Position numbers and translations under genes: made by a program. From Humibacillus xanthopallidus (lineage in GTDB: Bacteria > Actinomycetota > Actinomycetes > Actinomycetales > Dermatophilaceae): a stretch of 64,000 nucleotides of DNA. The stretch covers positions 186,001 through 250,000 of the forward strand of contig NZ_VFQF01000001.1 in the NCBI RefSeq assembly GCF_006717145.1, in the 5' to 3' direction. The notes beneath the pieces were generated by a model, which had not been told where the DNA came from, searched no databases, and was given only the letters and a program-made list of their open reading frames with translations. Positions 37,605-46,566 of this stretch are shown piece by piece. Positions within the stretch are counted from its first letter, which is position 1, and the number at the start of each line of letters is the position of its first letter.

Positions 37605-39365
37605 ATGTCGGTGGCGGTGGAGTCCGAGCAGACCCCGGAGCAGGAGAAACCCGTCGAGCCGGTTCAGAGCGGCAAGCCCGCCTGGCGTGGCTGGCGCCCC
37701 ATGCTCGGTCACCCCGTCCGGGTGTTCGAGCCGTCCTTCTCGGGCACCGGGCTCACGATGGCTGCCTGGTTCTTCGCACTGTCGCTCGTGCCCTCGCTGC
37801 TGCCCCGCTCCGGCATGGTGCAGGGCGTCGTCTCCGGCGTCACCGTCATCATCGGCTACGCCTTCGGAGCCGCCTGCCAGGCGATCTGGGAGTACCTCGG
37901 CATCCCGAAGCCCCGGGGGCGGTTCCGCACCGTCCTCGTCTGGGTCGCCGTGGGGCTCGGCATCTGGGCGGCGGTCTTCACCGGGTGGCGCATGGTGGGC
38001 TGGCAGAACGAGCTGCGCAGCCTCTACGGCATGGAGCCGACGTCGCCGACGATCTGGCCGACGATCCTCCTGCTGACAGTCGTCGTCGCGGCCCTGCTGC
38101 TCGTCATCGGCCGGAGCCTGCGCCTGCTCTTCACCACGGTCGTGCGCTGGCTCGACCGGGCGCTCCCGCGACGCGTGGCCGTGCTCCTCGGCTCCGTCGC
38201 GCTGCTCGTGCTCGCCTGGGCCCTGTTCAGCGGCGTCCTCGTCAACGGCTTCTTCGCCACCGCGAACAACATCTTCTCCACCCGTGACACCCTCATCGCC
38301 GACGACATGCGCCAGCCGCAGACCCCGGAGCGCTCCGGCAGCCCGCAGTCGCTCTCCGCCTGGGACGTGCTCGGTCGGCAGGGCCGCTACTTCGTCGGTG
38401 GCGGCCCGACCGTGGCCGAGCTCGACGCCGCCAACGGGGGAGGGGCCAAGGAGCCGATCCGGGTCTATGTCGGTCTGCAGGGCGCGGACACGGCGCAGGG
38501 ACGCGCGAACCTGCTCCTCGAGGAGCTGAAGCGCACGGGCGCCTTCGACCGCAAGGTGCTCGTCGTGGCCACGACCACCGGCACCGGCTTCCTCGACCAG
38601 AACGGCGTCGACCCGCTCGAGTTCGCCTGGAACGGTGACACGGCGATCGCGGGTGTGCAGTACTCCTACCTGCCGAGCTGGATCTCGCTGCTCGCCGACC
38701 AGGAGGCCGTCAAGGAGACGTCACGGGTCACCTTCGACACCGTCCACCAGTACTGGTCGACGCTGCCGGAGGCGAGCCGTCCCAAGCTCTATCTCTACGG
38801 CCTGTCGCTCGGCTCCTTCGGCGTCGAGAGCATCCTGTCGCAGATCAACATCATCAACGAGCCGATCGACGGCGCCTTCATGGTGGGCCCGCCCTTCGTC
38901 AACCCGCTGCACGCCACGCTGACGGCCGATCGCGATGCGGGCAGCCCGGCGTGGCTCCCGATCTACGAGCAGGGCCGCACGGTGCGCTTCACCGCCGAGC
39001 AGAACGGTCTGGACCGCACGACCGGGCCCTGGGGGCCGACGCGCCTCGTCTACCTCCAGCACGCCAGCGACCCCATCGTCTTCTTCAACCAGAGCCTGGC
39101 CTTCACCCCGCCCGAGTGGCTCGAGGACGGCCAGCGCGGTCCGGACGTGTCGCCCCGGATGGGGTGGTTCCCGGTCGTCACGATGTGGCAGGTGCTGCTC
39201 GACCTGCCCGGAGCGGGCAGCATCCCGATGGGCTACGGCCACCTCTACTCGGCCAAGGCGAACCTCGAGGGGTGGGTCGGGGTGACCAACCCCCCCAACT
39301 GGACCCCGGAGAAGACGCAGCAGCTCGCCACCATCCTCGAGGCCCGTCCGTACAAGGACACCTGA
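37605..39365 (+). CDS. Membrane-anchored alpha/beta-hydrolase family protein
   Basis: The 586-residue protein has about four to five N-terminal membrane segments (residues 55-240, for example LTMAAWFFALSLVPSLLP). They are followed by an extracytoplasmic alpha/beta-hydrolase domain with nucleophile motif GLSLGSFG near residue 407. It fits the actinobacterial DUF2289-type family of unknown substrate, possibly envelope lipids. The ATG at 37605 has GAAGGAAG upstream. It is convergent, with a 7-bp gap, to the MprF-like gene. Confidence 0.87.
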   Translation: MSVAVESEQTPEQEKPVEPVQSGKPAWRGWRPMLGHPVRVFEPSFSGTGLTMAAWFFALSLVPSLLPRSGMVQGVVSGVTVIIGYAFGAACQAIWEYLGIPKPRGRFRTVLVWVAVGLGIWAAVFTGWRMVGWQNELRSLYGMEPTSPTIWPTILLLTVVVAALLLVIGRSLRLLFTTVVRWLDRALPRRVAVLLGSVALLVLAWALFSGVLVNGFFATANNIFSTRDTLIADDMRQPQTPERSGSPQSLSAWDVLGRQGRYFVGGGPTVAELDAANGGGAKEPIRVYVGLQGADTAQGRANLLLEELKRTGAFDRKVLVVATTTGTGFLDQNGVDPLEFAWNGDTAIAGVQYSYLPSWISLLADQEAVKETSRVTFDTVHQYWSTLPEASRPKLYLYGLSLGSFGVESILSQINIINEPIDGAFMVGPPFVNPLHATLTADRDAGSPAWLPIYEQGRTVRFTAEQNGLDRTTGPWGPTRLVYLQHASDPIVFFNQSLAFTPPEWLEDGQRGPDVSPRMGWFPVVTMWQVLLDLPGAGSIPMGYGHLYSAKANLEGWVGVTNPPNWTPEKTQQLATILEARPYKDT

Positions 39366-39372
39366 CCGGTCG

Positions 39373-41568
39373 TCAGTGCGAGGGCGCGTCCTCGCGGATG
39401 GTCTTGAGACCGGCCGCCGCGAGGTCGCGCATCGACGCGCCCGGCAGGTAGGCCGAGGTGAGGGCGAGACCGATGCGGGGCAGGGCCGCCTCGTCCGGGA
39501 AGACGAGGTAGACCGCCTCGCCCCGCGGCGAGAACTTCTGCTTGAAGCTCTCGAGGGAGCGGAAGCCGTAGAGCGGCTCCAGGGCCTCGCCGAGCGCGCC
39601 GAGGAGGCGGTCGAGCGGCTCGCTGTCGGCGGTGTCGCCGCCGGCGTGGGCCAGCGGCGCACCCGACAGCGACACGAGGTCGGCGCCCTGCTCCTTGAAG
39701 GAGAGGCAGGCGCTCGCGATGAGGAACTCCGTGACCGGCCGGAAGCCGTCGGGCAGGCGCCGCATGACGTCGAGGGTCCAGCCGTGCGGACGTCCGCCTG
39801 CGGCATACACCGGCAGCCAGGAGGTCACGCCGTGCACCGTGGCGTCCGCGTCGATCGCGAGCCCGACCACGGTGTCGGGGTCGAGGGCCTCGTCGACCCC
39901 GCCGAGCGTGAAGGCCATCTCGGGCAGCCCCTTGTCGCCGACCCAGAGCTCGGAGATGGCGCGCACCTGGGTGAGGATGCCGCGCGGCATGTCGGCGAGG
40001 CGGCCCTCGCGGTAGGTGATGCCCTCCTTGCCCGCGCGGTTGAGGGCCGTGCGCACGCTCTGCCACTGCTTGCCCTTGAACTCGAGCGTCGGCAGGTCGA
40101 TGATCGCCTCCTCCGCCACGACGAGGTCCCGATAGCCGCGGGCACCACCCCAGCGCTCCACCTCGCCCGTGACGCTGAAGAAGCAGACGACGAGTCCCTG
40201 CGCCTCCTGTGCCTCGACGAACGCGTCGAGCACCGCCGAGCGGCCCGCCTCGTCGGCCGCGACGGCGTCTCCGAGGGCGATCGCGACGCCACGGTGCACC
40301 TGGAAGGCGACGTAGCCGAGCGGTTCGCCTGATGCGTCGCGCCGCACGAACCAGCGGTTGGCCTCCCACGTGCCCATCCACGACATCGTCGTGCCGCCGT
40401 GGGTCTTCAGCAGTGCGATGGCGGTGTCGCGGTCGTTCATCTCGGCCAGCACCGCGCGGCGGCCGCGTCGGCTCGTGCGCGCGCGGAACGCGGCCCGCCC
40501 GAGGACGAGCACGAGGATCTGGAGCGCCCACAGCACGATGTCGACGACGAGCTCGGGCACCGACGAGACGACGACGGTGCCGCCGGATCCCAGCTGGTCG
40601 GGAGCCGCGATCTCGACCCAGAGCACGACGACGGCGGCGAGCAGCGACAGTGTCGAGAGGGCACCCGCGAGGTACCACGCCCGCCGTGATCCTCGTCGCA
40701 GGCCGTTGGCGAGGAGCACCGACACGGCCGCACCCACGAGCACGGTGATGGCGTTGCTGTCCGAGGTCGTGGCTCCCAGGGGCCCGTCCGAGGGCACGAA
40801 GTAGAGCAGCAGGCGCACCGCCGCGGCGATGAGGAAGGCCGTGAAGGCGACCATGCGCCACTCGTGGCGCGAGAAGCGGGCACCGGTCAGCACCGGCCGC
40901 CGGCCGACGAGGAAGGGGCCGAGCGCGAGGCCGAAGCCGACGGCGAGGAGGTGCTCGAGGTCCCAGAGCACACCGATGTAGAGGAAGGAGAGCACGACGT
41001 AGAGCGAAAGGAGCAGCCGGAGCCGCCCGCGCCACGGCGGGCGCAGGGTGACGGTGGCCGCAGCAACGGCACCGAGGGCGCCGGCACTGAACCCCGTGTC
41101 GAGTGCTTCAGCGGTGCGCTGCGCCCAACCCCAGCTCGTGCTCGACAACGGCAGCAGGACGAAGGCCGCGCCGAGGACCCCGACGAGGTGGGCCGACACT
41201 GCGGCGACCGCGACCCGGCGGGTGCCGAGGCGCCACTCGGACCAGCCGAGGAGCACGGCCGCGCCCGCAGCCACCGGGAGGTACTGCGCGGGGGTGAGCG
41301 CGAAGAACGCGCCGGTGAGCGGGGTCCACCACCGGCCGTCCTGGAACGCCGGCAGCCCGTAGGCGACCGTGCCGAGCAGCGACCGGTCCTCCAGCGGGTC
41401 CCACAGCGTCTGCGTGGCGATGCCGATCGCGACCATCAGGGCGACGACCCCGATGGTGAAGGGGACGGCTCGTGCGATCCGTCCGGCGCGCGCGGCCACC
41501 GCCTCGTCGGTGTCGTCGCTCGTCACGTCGCTGGTCACATCGGTCCCCTTGCCGTCGGCGCAGCCCAT
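39373..41568 (-). CDS. MprF-like membrane protein with DUF2156 aminoacyl-lipid synthase domain
   Basis: The 731-residue product has an N-terminal multi-pass part with rhomboid-like features (about residues 30-370) and a cytoplasmic C-terminal DUF2156 domain (residues about 390-731, DRDTAIALLKTHGGTTMSWM, SFKQKFSPRGEAVYLVFPD) as in lysyl-phosphatidylglycerol synthases. Such proteins add an amino acid from aminoacyl-tRNA to lipids and change surface charge. A TAGCAT element puts the transcript start just before the first ATG at 41568. A GTG 30 bp inside has AAGGGG at good spacing and could be the real start. Whether it makes lysyl- or alanyl-lipid is unknown. Confidence 0.85.
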   Translation of the reverse strand: MGCADGKGTDVTSDVTSDDTDEAVAARAGRIARAVPFTIGVVALMVAIGIATQTLWDPLEDRSLLGTVAYGLPAFQDGRWWTPLTGAFFALTPAQYLPVAAGAAVLLGWSEWRLGTRRVAVAAVSAHLVGVLGAAFVLLPLSSTSWGWAQRTAEALDTGFSAGALGAVAAATVTLRPPWRGRLRLLLSLYVVLSFLYIGVLWDLEHLLAVGFGLALGPFLVGRRPVLTGARFSRHEWRMVAFTAFLIAAAVRLLLYFVPSDGPLGATTSDSNAITVLVGAAVSVLLANGLRRGSRRAWYLAGALSTLSLLAAVVVLWVEIAAPDQLGSGGTVVVSSVPELVVDIVLWALQILVLVLGRAAFRARTSRRGRRAVLAEMNDRDTAIALLKTHGGTTMSWMGTWEANRWFVRRDASGEPLGYVAFQVHRGVAIALGDAVAADEAGRSAVLDAFVEAQEAQGLVVCFFSVTGEVERWGGARGYRDLVVAEEAIIDLPTLEFKGKQWQSVRTALNRAGKEGITYREGRLADMPRGILTQVRAISELWVGDKGLPEMAFTLGGVDEALDPDTVVGLAIDADATVHGVTSWLPVYAAGGRPHGWTLDVMRRLPDGFRPVTEFLIASACLSFKEQGADLVSLSGAPLAHAGGDTADSEPLDRLLGALGEALEPLYGFRSLESFKQKFSPRGEAVYLVFPDEAALPRIGLALTSAYLPGASMRDLAAAGLKTIREDAPSH

Positions 41569-41634
41569 CGTCTGGGGTGGATGCTAGCGCCGTCGCAGCG
41601 CCGGAGAAGGTCCGTCGCCAGGACGGCCGGCCGC

Positions 41635-42249
41635 TCAGGAGTCGCGGGCCTCGAACCGCTGGGCGCTGAGGGCCTCTTGCGCGACGCGGCGCAGGGCGAT
41701 GACGACGGGGTCGGTCAGCACGTTGCCGATGATCGCGTGGTGCAGGGCGTCGGCCGGCGACATCGCCGCCAGCTCGGGCACGACGTCGGCGTCGGCGACG
41801 CGGGTCATGGCGGCATACCAGCTCGTGAGCGTGGCATCGGAGATCGGCCAGCCGGCTCGCTCGGCCGCCGAAAGGGCTTGTGCCAGCTGGGTGCTCGCAG
41901 GTGAGCCCGCGCAGTCCGGCAGTCCGAGGGCGGTGATGCGGGCGATCACGCCATCGGGCGGCGGGCCGCCAGAGGGCTGGCGCAGCACGTCGTGGGCGGT
42001 GCCGAGGAGCAGGTGGCGACTCTCGGGTGGTAGGTCGAGCGCGGTCACGACCTCGCGCACCCGGTCGATCGACAGCCTCCCGACGTCGATGAGGGTGCGC
42101 ACGAGCCGGACCCGCTCGACGTGCGCGTCGTCGTAGTCGGCGCGGGTCGGCCCCTGCGAGCGGCCGGGGTGGAGCAGACCCTCGCGCAGGTAGTACTTGA
42201 GGGTGGGGATGCTGACGCCCGTCGCGTCGGCGAGCTCCGAGATCCGCAT
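41635..42249 (-). CDS. MerR-family regulator
   Basis: This 204-residue regulator has an N-terminal MerR helix-turn-helix (MRISELADATGVSIPTLKYYLREG) and dimer helix, then a helical effector domain without the Cys patterns of metal sensors. The ATG at 42247-42249 follows GGAGG. It is divergent from a DUF4188 gene, and the shared promoter has the 19-bp spacer typical of MerR control. It likely senses a small molecule or redox ligand. Confidence 0.88.
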   Translation of the reverse strand: MRISELADATGVSIPTLKYYLREGLLHPGRSQGPTRADYDDAHVERVRLVRTLIDVGRLSIDRVREVVTALDLPPESRHLLLGTAHDVLRQPSGGPPPDGVIARITALGLPDCAGSPASTQLAQALSAAERAGWPISDATLTSWYAAMTRVADADVVPELAAMSPADALHHAIIGNVLTDPVVIALRRVAQEALSAQRFEARDS

Positions 42250-42262
42250 GGCACCTCCAGGG

Positions 42263-42310
42263 TTGACATTGGATAGTATGGCTGTCCAATATTGGATAGG
42301 AACACTATCC
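42263..42310 (+). promoter_or_regulatory. MerR-type 19-bp-spacer promoter with two inverted repeats
   Basis: Consensus -35 TTGACA (42263-42268) is 19 bp from AATATT (42288-42293). The spacer holds the dyad TTGGATAG-tatgg-CTGTCCAA (42269-42289). A second dyad, GGATAG-gaaca-CTATCC (42294-42310), covers the likely transcript start. The overlong spacer is the hallmark of MerR-activated promoters and drives the DUF4188 gene. Confidence 0.8.
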
Positions 42311-42322
42311 ACGGAGGTTCGC

Positions 42323-42883
42323 GTGTCAGCACCCATCCCGTCCGCCTTGCCTGCCCCGCCCACCCAGTCGGGCACGCCGTCGAGCGCAGCGGCGTTCCAG
42401 CGCCAGAGCCACGACCACGACGGTGCGCTCGCCGTCTTCCTCATCGGCATGCGCGTCAACCAGCCGTGGCGCCCCGACCTGTGGGCGCCGGTCTTCGGAG
42501 CCATGCCGCGCATGCTCACCGAGCTGTATGCCGCGAAAGCGGCCCACGCGCGGGGCGAGGCCGCCGACCTCGGCTTCCTCGACGGGCGCACCCTCATCGG
42601 TGCCGGCGGCCCGACCCTCGTGCAGTACTGGCGCAGCGCCGAGGACATCTACGCGTACGCGAGCGATCGTGCCCGCGAGCACCACCCGGCCATGCGCGAG
42701 TTCTATGCGCGATCGAGGCGGGCGAGCGGCGCCGTCGGCATCTGGCACGAGACCTTCGCCGTGCCGGCGGGGGCCCACGAGAGTCTCTATCTCGCGATGC
42801 CCCCAACCGGCCTCGGCAAGGCCTTCGGTGTTACGTCAGACGTGCGTCGGCGCCGGCACGCCCGGCTGGCCGCGGCAGGTTAG
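42323..42883 (+). CDS. DUF4188-family protein (monooxygenase-like fold)
   Basis: The 186-residue protein has AVFLIGMRVNQPWRPDLW, YWRSAEDIYAYAS and HPAMREFYAR, matching the DUF4188 group, which has a dimeric alpha/beta-barrel monooxygenase-like fold. Biochemical role is unproven. The GTG at 42323 follows CGGAGG and the MerR-type promoter. It ends 4 bp inside the convergent DUF3072 gene. Confidence 0.8.
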   Translation: MSAPIPSALPAPPTQSGTPSSAAAFQRQSHDHDGALAVFLIGMRVNQPWRPDLWAPVFGAMPRMLTELYAAKAAHARGEAADLGFLDGRTLIGAGGPTLVQYWRSAEDIYAYASDRAREHHPAMREFYARSRRASGAVGIWHETFAVPAGAHESLYLAMPPTGLGKAFGVTSDVRRRRHARLAAAG

Positions 42884-43221
42884 GCCGAGGGGCCGACCGC
42901 CTCGATGCCGGTGTTGGTGGCGGCGTCGGTGCCGGTGTTGGTGTTGCTGCCGGTGTCAGTGTTGGTGTCGGTGCCACGGCCGGTCACGCCCTGGAGCCGG
43001 TCGATGTGCTCGGAGGCCTCGGCCTTGGTGAGGTCGGCGGGCAGGGTCTCGCCGGCCTCTCGCGCCAGGGTCTCGAGGTAGCTGCGCTGCGCCCCGGTCA
43101 TCGCCTCGTCGCCGGTGACCCAGTCGTCGGGGTCCTTGATGGTGCTGCTCCCGCCGGCGGGAGCACCCCCTCCGATGACGTCGACCTCGGGCTCGTTCGA
43201 AGGTGTGTTCGATTCGCTCAT
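42880..43221 (-). CDS. DUF3072-family small protein
   Basis: This is a 113-residue acidic protein. The conserved core DDWVTGDEAMTGAQRSYLET and LAREAGETLPADLTKAEASE is the DUF3072 pattern, often seen as a stress-related or plasmid-like small protein of unknown function. The C-terminal 30 residues are a Thr/Asn/Gly repeat (GTDTNTDTGSNTNTG) encoded by tandem hexamer-like repeats. Confidence 0.82.
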   Translation of the reverse strand: MSESNTPSNEPEVDVIGGGAPAGGSSTIKDPDDWVTGDEAMTGAQRSYLETLAREAGETLPADLTKAEASEHIDRLQGVTGRGTDTNTDTGSNTNTGTDAATNTGIEAVGPSA

Positions 43222-43296
43222 GACGCTCTCCTACCCAGAGCGAGCGCACCTGCACCACACGGGCTCGAGCGGGCGGCGTCTCGGCGGGGCCGCGGC

Positions 43297-44304
43297 TCAG
43301 CCGAGCTCGCGCAGCCCCGGCAGGACGTCGGCCGAGAACTGCTCGAGGAAGCGCCCCTGGTCGTGGCCGGGAGCGTGGAAGACGATGTGGTTGAAGCCCC
43401 AGTCGACGTACTGCCGCACGGCTTCGACCGCCTCCGCCGGGTCGCTCGTGACGATCCACCGCTTGGCGATGTCCTCGTCGGAGAGCTCGTCGGCGAGGCG
43501 CTCCATCTCAATGGGGTCGTGGACGCCGTGCTTCTGCTCCGCACTGAGCGACAGCGGCGCCCAGAAGCGCACGTTGTGCAGCGCGTGAGCGTGGTCGCGG
43601 TCGTAGGAGAGCTTGATCTCGATCATCCGGTCGATGTCGTCGCGGGTGCGGCCCGACTTCTCCAGACCCTCGTCGACGGCGGGCAGCAGCTTGTCCTCGT
43701 AGAGCTCCCGGCCCTTGCCGGAGGTGCAGATGAACCCGTCACCCGACCGGCCGGCATACTTCGCGACGAGCGGCCCGCCGGCAGCGACGTAGACAGGCAC
43801 GGGCTGCTCCGGGCGGTCGTAGACCGAGGCGCCGTGGGTGCGGTAGAACTCGCCCTCGAACTCGACGCGGTCCTCGGTCCAGAGCCGGCGCATGAGCGTC
43901 ACGGCCTCACGGAGGCGGGCGAAGCGCTCCTTGAAGTCTGGCCACGGCGACCCCGCGGCACCGACGGCCACCTCGTTGAGCGCCTCACCCGTGCCGATGC
44001 CGAGGACGACACGTCCGGGGTGGAGGGCGCCGAGGGTGCCGAACGCCTGGGCGACGACGGCGGGGTTGTAGCGGAACGTCGGCGTCATCACGGACGTTCC
44101 GAGCACGACCCGCTCGGTGCGCTCACCCGCGGCCGCGAGCCACGCCATGGCGAACGGAGCGTGCCCGCCCTCGTGCCGCCACGGCTGGAAGTGGTCGGAG
44201 ATGAAGACCGAGTCGAGCCCGACCTCCTCGGCCTGCACGGCAAACGTGACGAGGTCGCGGGGGCCGAACTGCTCCGCTGACGCCTTCCAACCGACCTTGA
44301 GCAC
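43297..44304 (-). CDS. fgd: F420-dependent glucose-6-phosphate dehydrogenase
   Basis: The 335-residue LLM-class enzyme matches mycobacterial Fgd1 along its length: [30 protein letters not shown] with the active-site His, [38 protein letters not shown] and [14 protein letters not shown]. It oxidises glucose-6-phosphate and produces F420H2 for deazaflavin-dependent reductases. The GTG at 44302-44304 follows AGGAGG. The FbiD-type gene at 49828 supplies part of the cofactor. Octamer 43752 gives Tyr-Ala. Confidence 0.93.
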   Translation of the reverse strand: MLKVGWKASAEQFGPRDLVTFAVQAEEVGLDSVFISDHFQPWRHEGGHAPFAMAWLAAAGERTERVVLGTSVMTPTFRYNPAVVAQAFGTLGALHPGRVVLGIGTGEALNEVAVGAAGSPWPDFKERFARLREAVTLMRRLWTEDRVEFEGEFYRTHGASVYDRPEQPVPVYVAAGGPLVAKYAGRSGDGFICTSGKGRELYEDKLLPAVDEGLEKSGRTRDDIDRMIEIKLSYDRDHAHALHNVRFWAPLSLSAEQKHGVHDPIEMERLADELSDEDIAKRWIVTSDPAEAVEAVRQYVDWGFNHIVFHAPGHDQGRFLEQFSADVLPGLRELG

Positions 44305-44419
44305 GGTGCCTCCTGTGGTGACCTGGGGTGTCCGGGTCAGCCTACGTCCGCGCGGTCGCGCGTCGTCAGGGCAGCGGCAGGGGCAGGGGTATGCCGTCCG
44401 GCGGGCTCCGGTCAGTGGC

Positions 44420-45409
44420 TCACCAGTGCACGACGACCTTGTCGCCGATGCGGACCTCGTTGTAGAGCTGGATCAGCAGCGGCTTGTTGCGCACGTTGAC
44501 GCAGCCGTGCGAGGCGCCGGAGTAGCCGAGACGGGCGAAGTTCGACGAGTAGTGCACGGCCTGGCCGCCGGAGAAGAACATCGAGTAGGGCATCGGCGTG
44601 TGGTAGAGGTTCGAGATGACGTCGACCTTCTTGAGGTAGACCGAGAAGACGCCCTCGCGGGTCGGCAGCTCATCGCTGCCGAAGCGGACGTCGAAGCCGT
44701 ACTGCGGCACGCCGTCGACGACCCAGGTCAGGCGCCGGGTCGACTTGCTGATGCACATGACCCGTCCGGTCATGCAGCGCTCGTCGACGTCCCAGGAGAC
44801 GGCCGTGGGCTTGGGCTTGGCCTCCGGCGGCTTCGGCTTGACGTTGGCGAGCTCGTCGGCGGTCGGGCGGCGCGTCATCGCGATGAGCTTGTCGTAGGTG
44901 CGCTCGTCGGCCTGCCCGGTGACGGGGTAGCCCCGCTTCGCCTGGAAGCCGCGCACCGCGGCGACCGTCTTGGTGCCGTAACGGTCGGAGACGTCGCCGG
45001 CGAACCAGCCGATCTGGCGCAGGCGGGCCTGGAAGGCGCGGACCTTGGGGCCGGTGTCGCCCTGCTCGAGGATGATGGCGGGCGGTGGCGCCGGCTTGGT
45101 CGTCGGGGTCGGCTTCGCCGTCGGGGTCGGCTTGTCGGTGACCGTGGGCTCGGGCGTCAGCGGCTGCGCGCTCGTCGTCGGCACGGCCGTCGAGGTGGGG
45201 GACTCGGAAGGCGACCCAGTGGGGGACTCGGTGGGGGAGTTGGCGCTCGACGGGGGAGCGGTCGCGGACGAGGACTGCGCGACCTTCGTCGGGCTCGCGG
45301 TCACGGCGGCGTCGGGCGTGCACGCGGTCGCGGTCAGCGCGACGGCGATCGCTGCGCCGACGGCGAGGAGCCGGCGAGCGACACCGGCTCTCGTGGTCAC
45401 CTGCTGCAT
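44420..45409 (-). CDS. L,D-transpeptidase lipoprotein with peptidoglycan-binding domain
   Basis: The 329-residue envelope protein starts with a lipoprotein signal (lipobox LTATAC, Cys-30). A Ser/Thr/Pro-rich linker runs to about residue 110. A PG_binding_1 domain follows ([20 protein letters not shown]), and then a YkuD catalytic domain with [21 protein letters not shown] containing the catalytic His and Cys. It should form 3-3 peptidoglycan cross-links. The ATG at 45407-45409 has GGGGAAAG upstream. Confidence 0.92.
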   Translation of the reverse strand: MQQVTTRAGVARRLLAVGAAIAVALTATACTPDAAVTASPTKVAQSSSATAPPSSANSPTESPTGSPSESPTSTAVPTTSAQPLTPEPTVTDKPTPTAKPTPTTKPAPPPAIILEQGDTGPKVRAFQARLRQIGWFAGDVSDRYGTKTVAAVRGFQAKRGYPVTGQADERTYDKLIAMTRRPTADELANVKPKPPEAKPKPTAVSWDVDERCMTGRVMCISKSTRRLTWVVDGVPQYGFDVRFGSDELPTREGVFSVYLKKVDVISNLYHTPMPYSMFFSGGQAVHYSSNFARLGYSGASHGCVNVRNKPLLIQLYNEVRIGDKVVVHW

Positions 45410-45636
45410 GGTCTTTCCCCTGTCGACACTGGCGCCGCTGCCGGCACCCATCATGCGCACGGTCACCGTCGACCGCACGCTCAACAGACTGACGCGACCT
45501 AGGCCGCTCAGGTTGTCGCCCCGGCGCACTGGGTCCAGATCGTGACCGATCCGTTGCCTTGGAGCGCAGCGTGGCGTTGTGCGTGGCGTTGGACCGGGCG
45601 TTTGACGGGGCGGCACGACCCGGCCCCGCCCGCGCG

Positions 45637-46389
45637 TCAGGCGTTGTGCTGCTGCTGCTGTTGCTGCTGCATCGCGTGGTGACGGCGCAGCACCTCGGTC
45701 AGCTTGTTGGCGCCGGCGACGACGGTCGCGGCGTGCAGCCGACCGGGCTGACGCGAGAGGCGCTCGATGGGGCCGGAGATCGACACGGCGGCGACGACGC
45801 GACCCGACGGGCCGCGTACGGGAGCGGACACCGAGGCCACCCCGGCCTCGCGCTCGGCGACGCTCTGGGCCCAGCCGCGGCGACGGACGCCGGAGAGAGC
45901 GGTCGCCGTGAAGGCGGCGCCCTGCAGACCGCGGTGGAGCCGGTCGGGCTCCTCCCAGGCGAGCAGCACCTGGGCGGCGGAGCCGGCGAGCATCGAGAGC
46001 GTCGCCCCGACCGGGATCGAGTCGCGCAGGCCCACGGGCCGCTCGGCAGCGGCGACGCAGATGCGCTGGTCGCCCTGTCGACGGAAGAGCTGCGCGCTCT
46101 CGTTCGTGTGGTCGCGCAGCGCCCCGAGCACCGGTCCGGCGGCCGCGAGCAGCCGGTCCTCACCTGCGGCGGAGGCCAGCTCGCCGAGGCGCGGTCCGAG
46201 CACGAAGCGACCCTGCATGTCGCGCGACACGAGGCGGTGGTGCTCGAGCGCGACGGCGAGGCGGTGGGCGGTCGGACGGGCCAGACCCGTGGCGCCGACG
46301 AGCTGCGCGAGGGTGGCCGGACCGGCCTCCAGCGCCCCGAGCACGGTGGCTGCCTTGTCGAGTACGCCGACCCCTGAAGAGTTGTCCAT
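45637..46389 (-). CDS. IclR-family regulator of leuCD (NdgR/LtbR-like)
   Basis: The 250-residue protein has a winged helix (ATLAQLVGATGLARPTAHRL) and the IclR effector domain. It lies divergent from leuCD, as do NdgR of Streptomyces and LtbR of Corynebacterium, and a perfect palindrome fills the shared promoter. The expected role is repression of leucine genes in response to amino acid supply. The C-terminus ends in eight glutamines encoded by CAG/CAA repeats, an unusual trinucleotide tract (45643-45672). The ATG at 46387-46389 is preferred over one 36 bp upstream that lies inside the operator. Confidence 0.88.
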   Translation of the reverse strand: MDNSSGVGVLDKAATVLGALEAGPATLAQLVGATGLARPTAHRLAVALEHHRLVSRDMQGRFVLGPRLGELASAAGEDRLLAAAGPVLGALRDHTNESAQLFRRQGDQRICVAAAERPVGLRDSIPVGATLSMLAGSAAQVLLAWEEPDRLHRGLQGAAFTATALSGVRRRGWAQSVAEREAGVASVSAPVRGPSGRVVAAVSISGPIERLSRQPGRLHAATVVAGANKLTEVLRRHHAMQQQQQQQHNA

Positions 46390-46397
46390 GCACTGAT

Positions 46398-46426
46398 ATT
46401 GACGTCTCAGGCACTGAGACGTCAAT
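46398..46426. promoter_or_regulatory. Palindromic operator between the IclR gene and leuC
   Basis: ATTGACGTCTCA-ggcac-TGAGACGTCAAT is a perfect 12-bp dyad. Each arm contains TTGACG, a -35-like element, facing each direction. Binding of the IclR-type protein would cover both promoters. Confidence 0.8.
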
Positions 46427-46566
46427 CCATGGGGTACACAAAGGGTCCACGCTGGCGGATGAGCGACGTCGCGACCGGGTCCTCGGTGGCGCGCGCTCGC
46501 CCTGAGTCACGACGGCAGCAACAGCGGCACGAGCGGGCATGAGCCCCCGCGAGCGGAAGGTTGGAG

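Noticed and set aside
42292-44280. 662-codon plus-strand open frame over DUF3072 and fgd
   Set aside because: Antisense shadow of fgd and neighbours; the fgd match is strong along its whole length.
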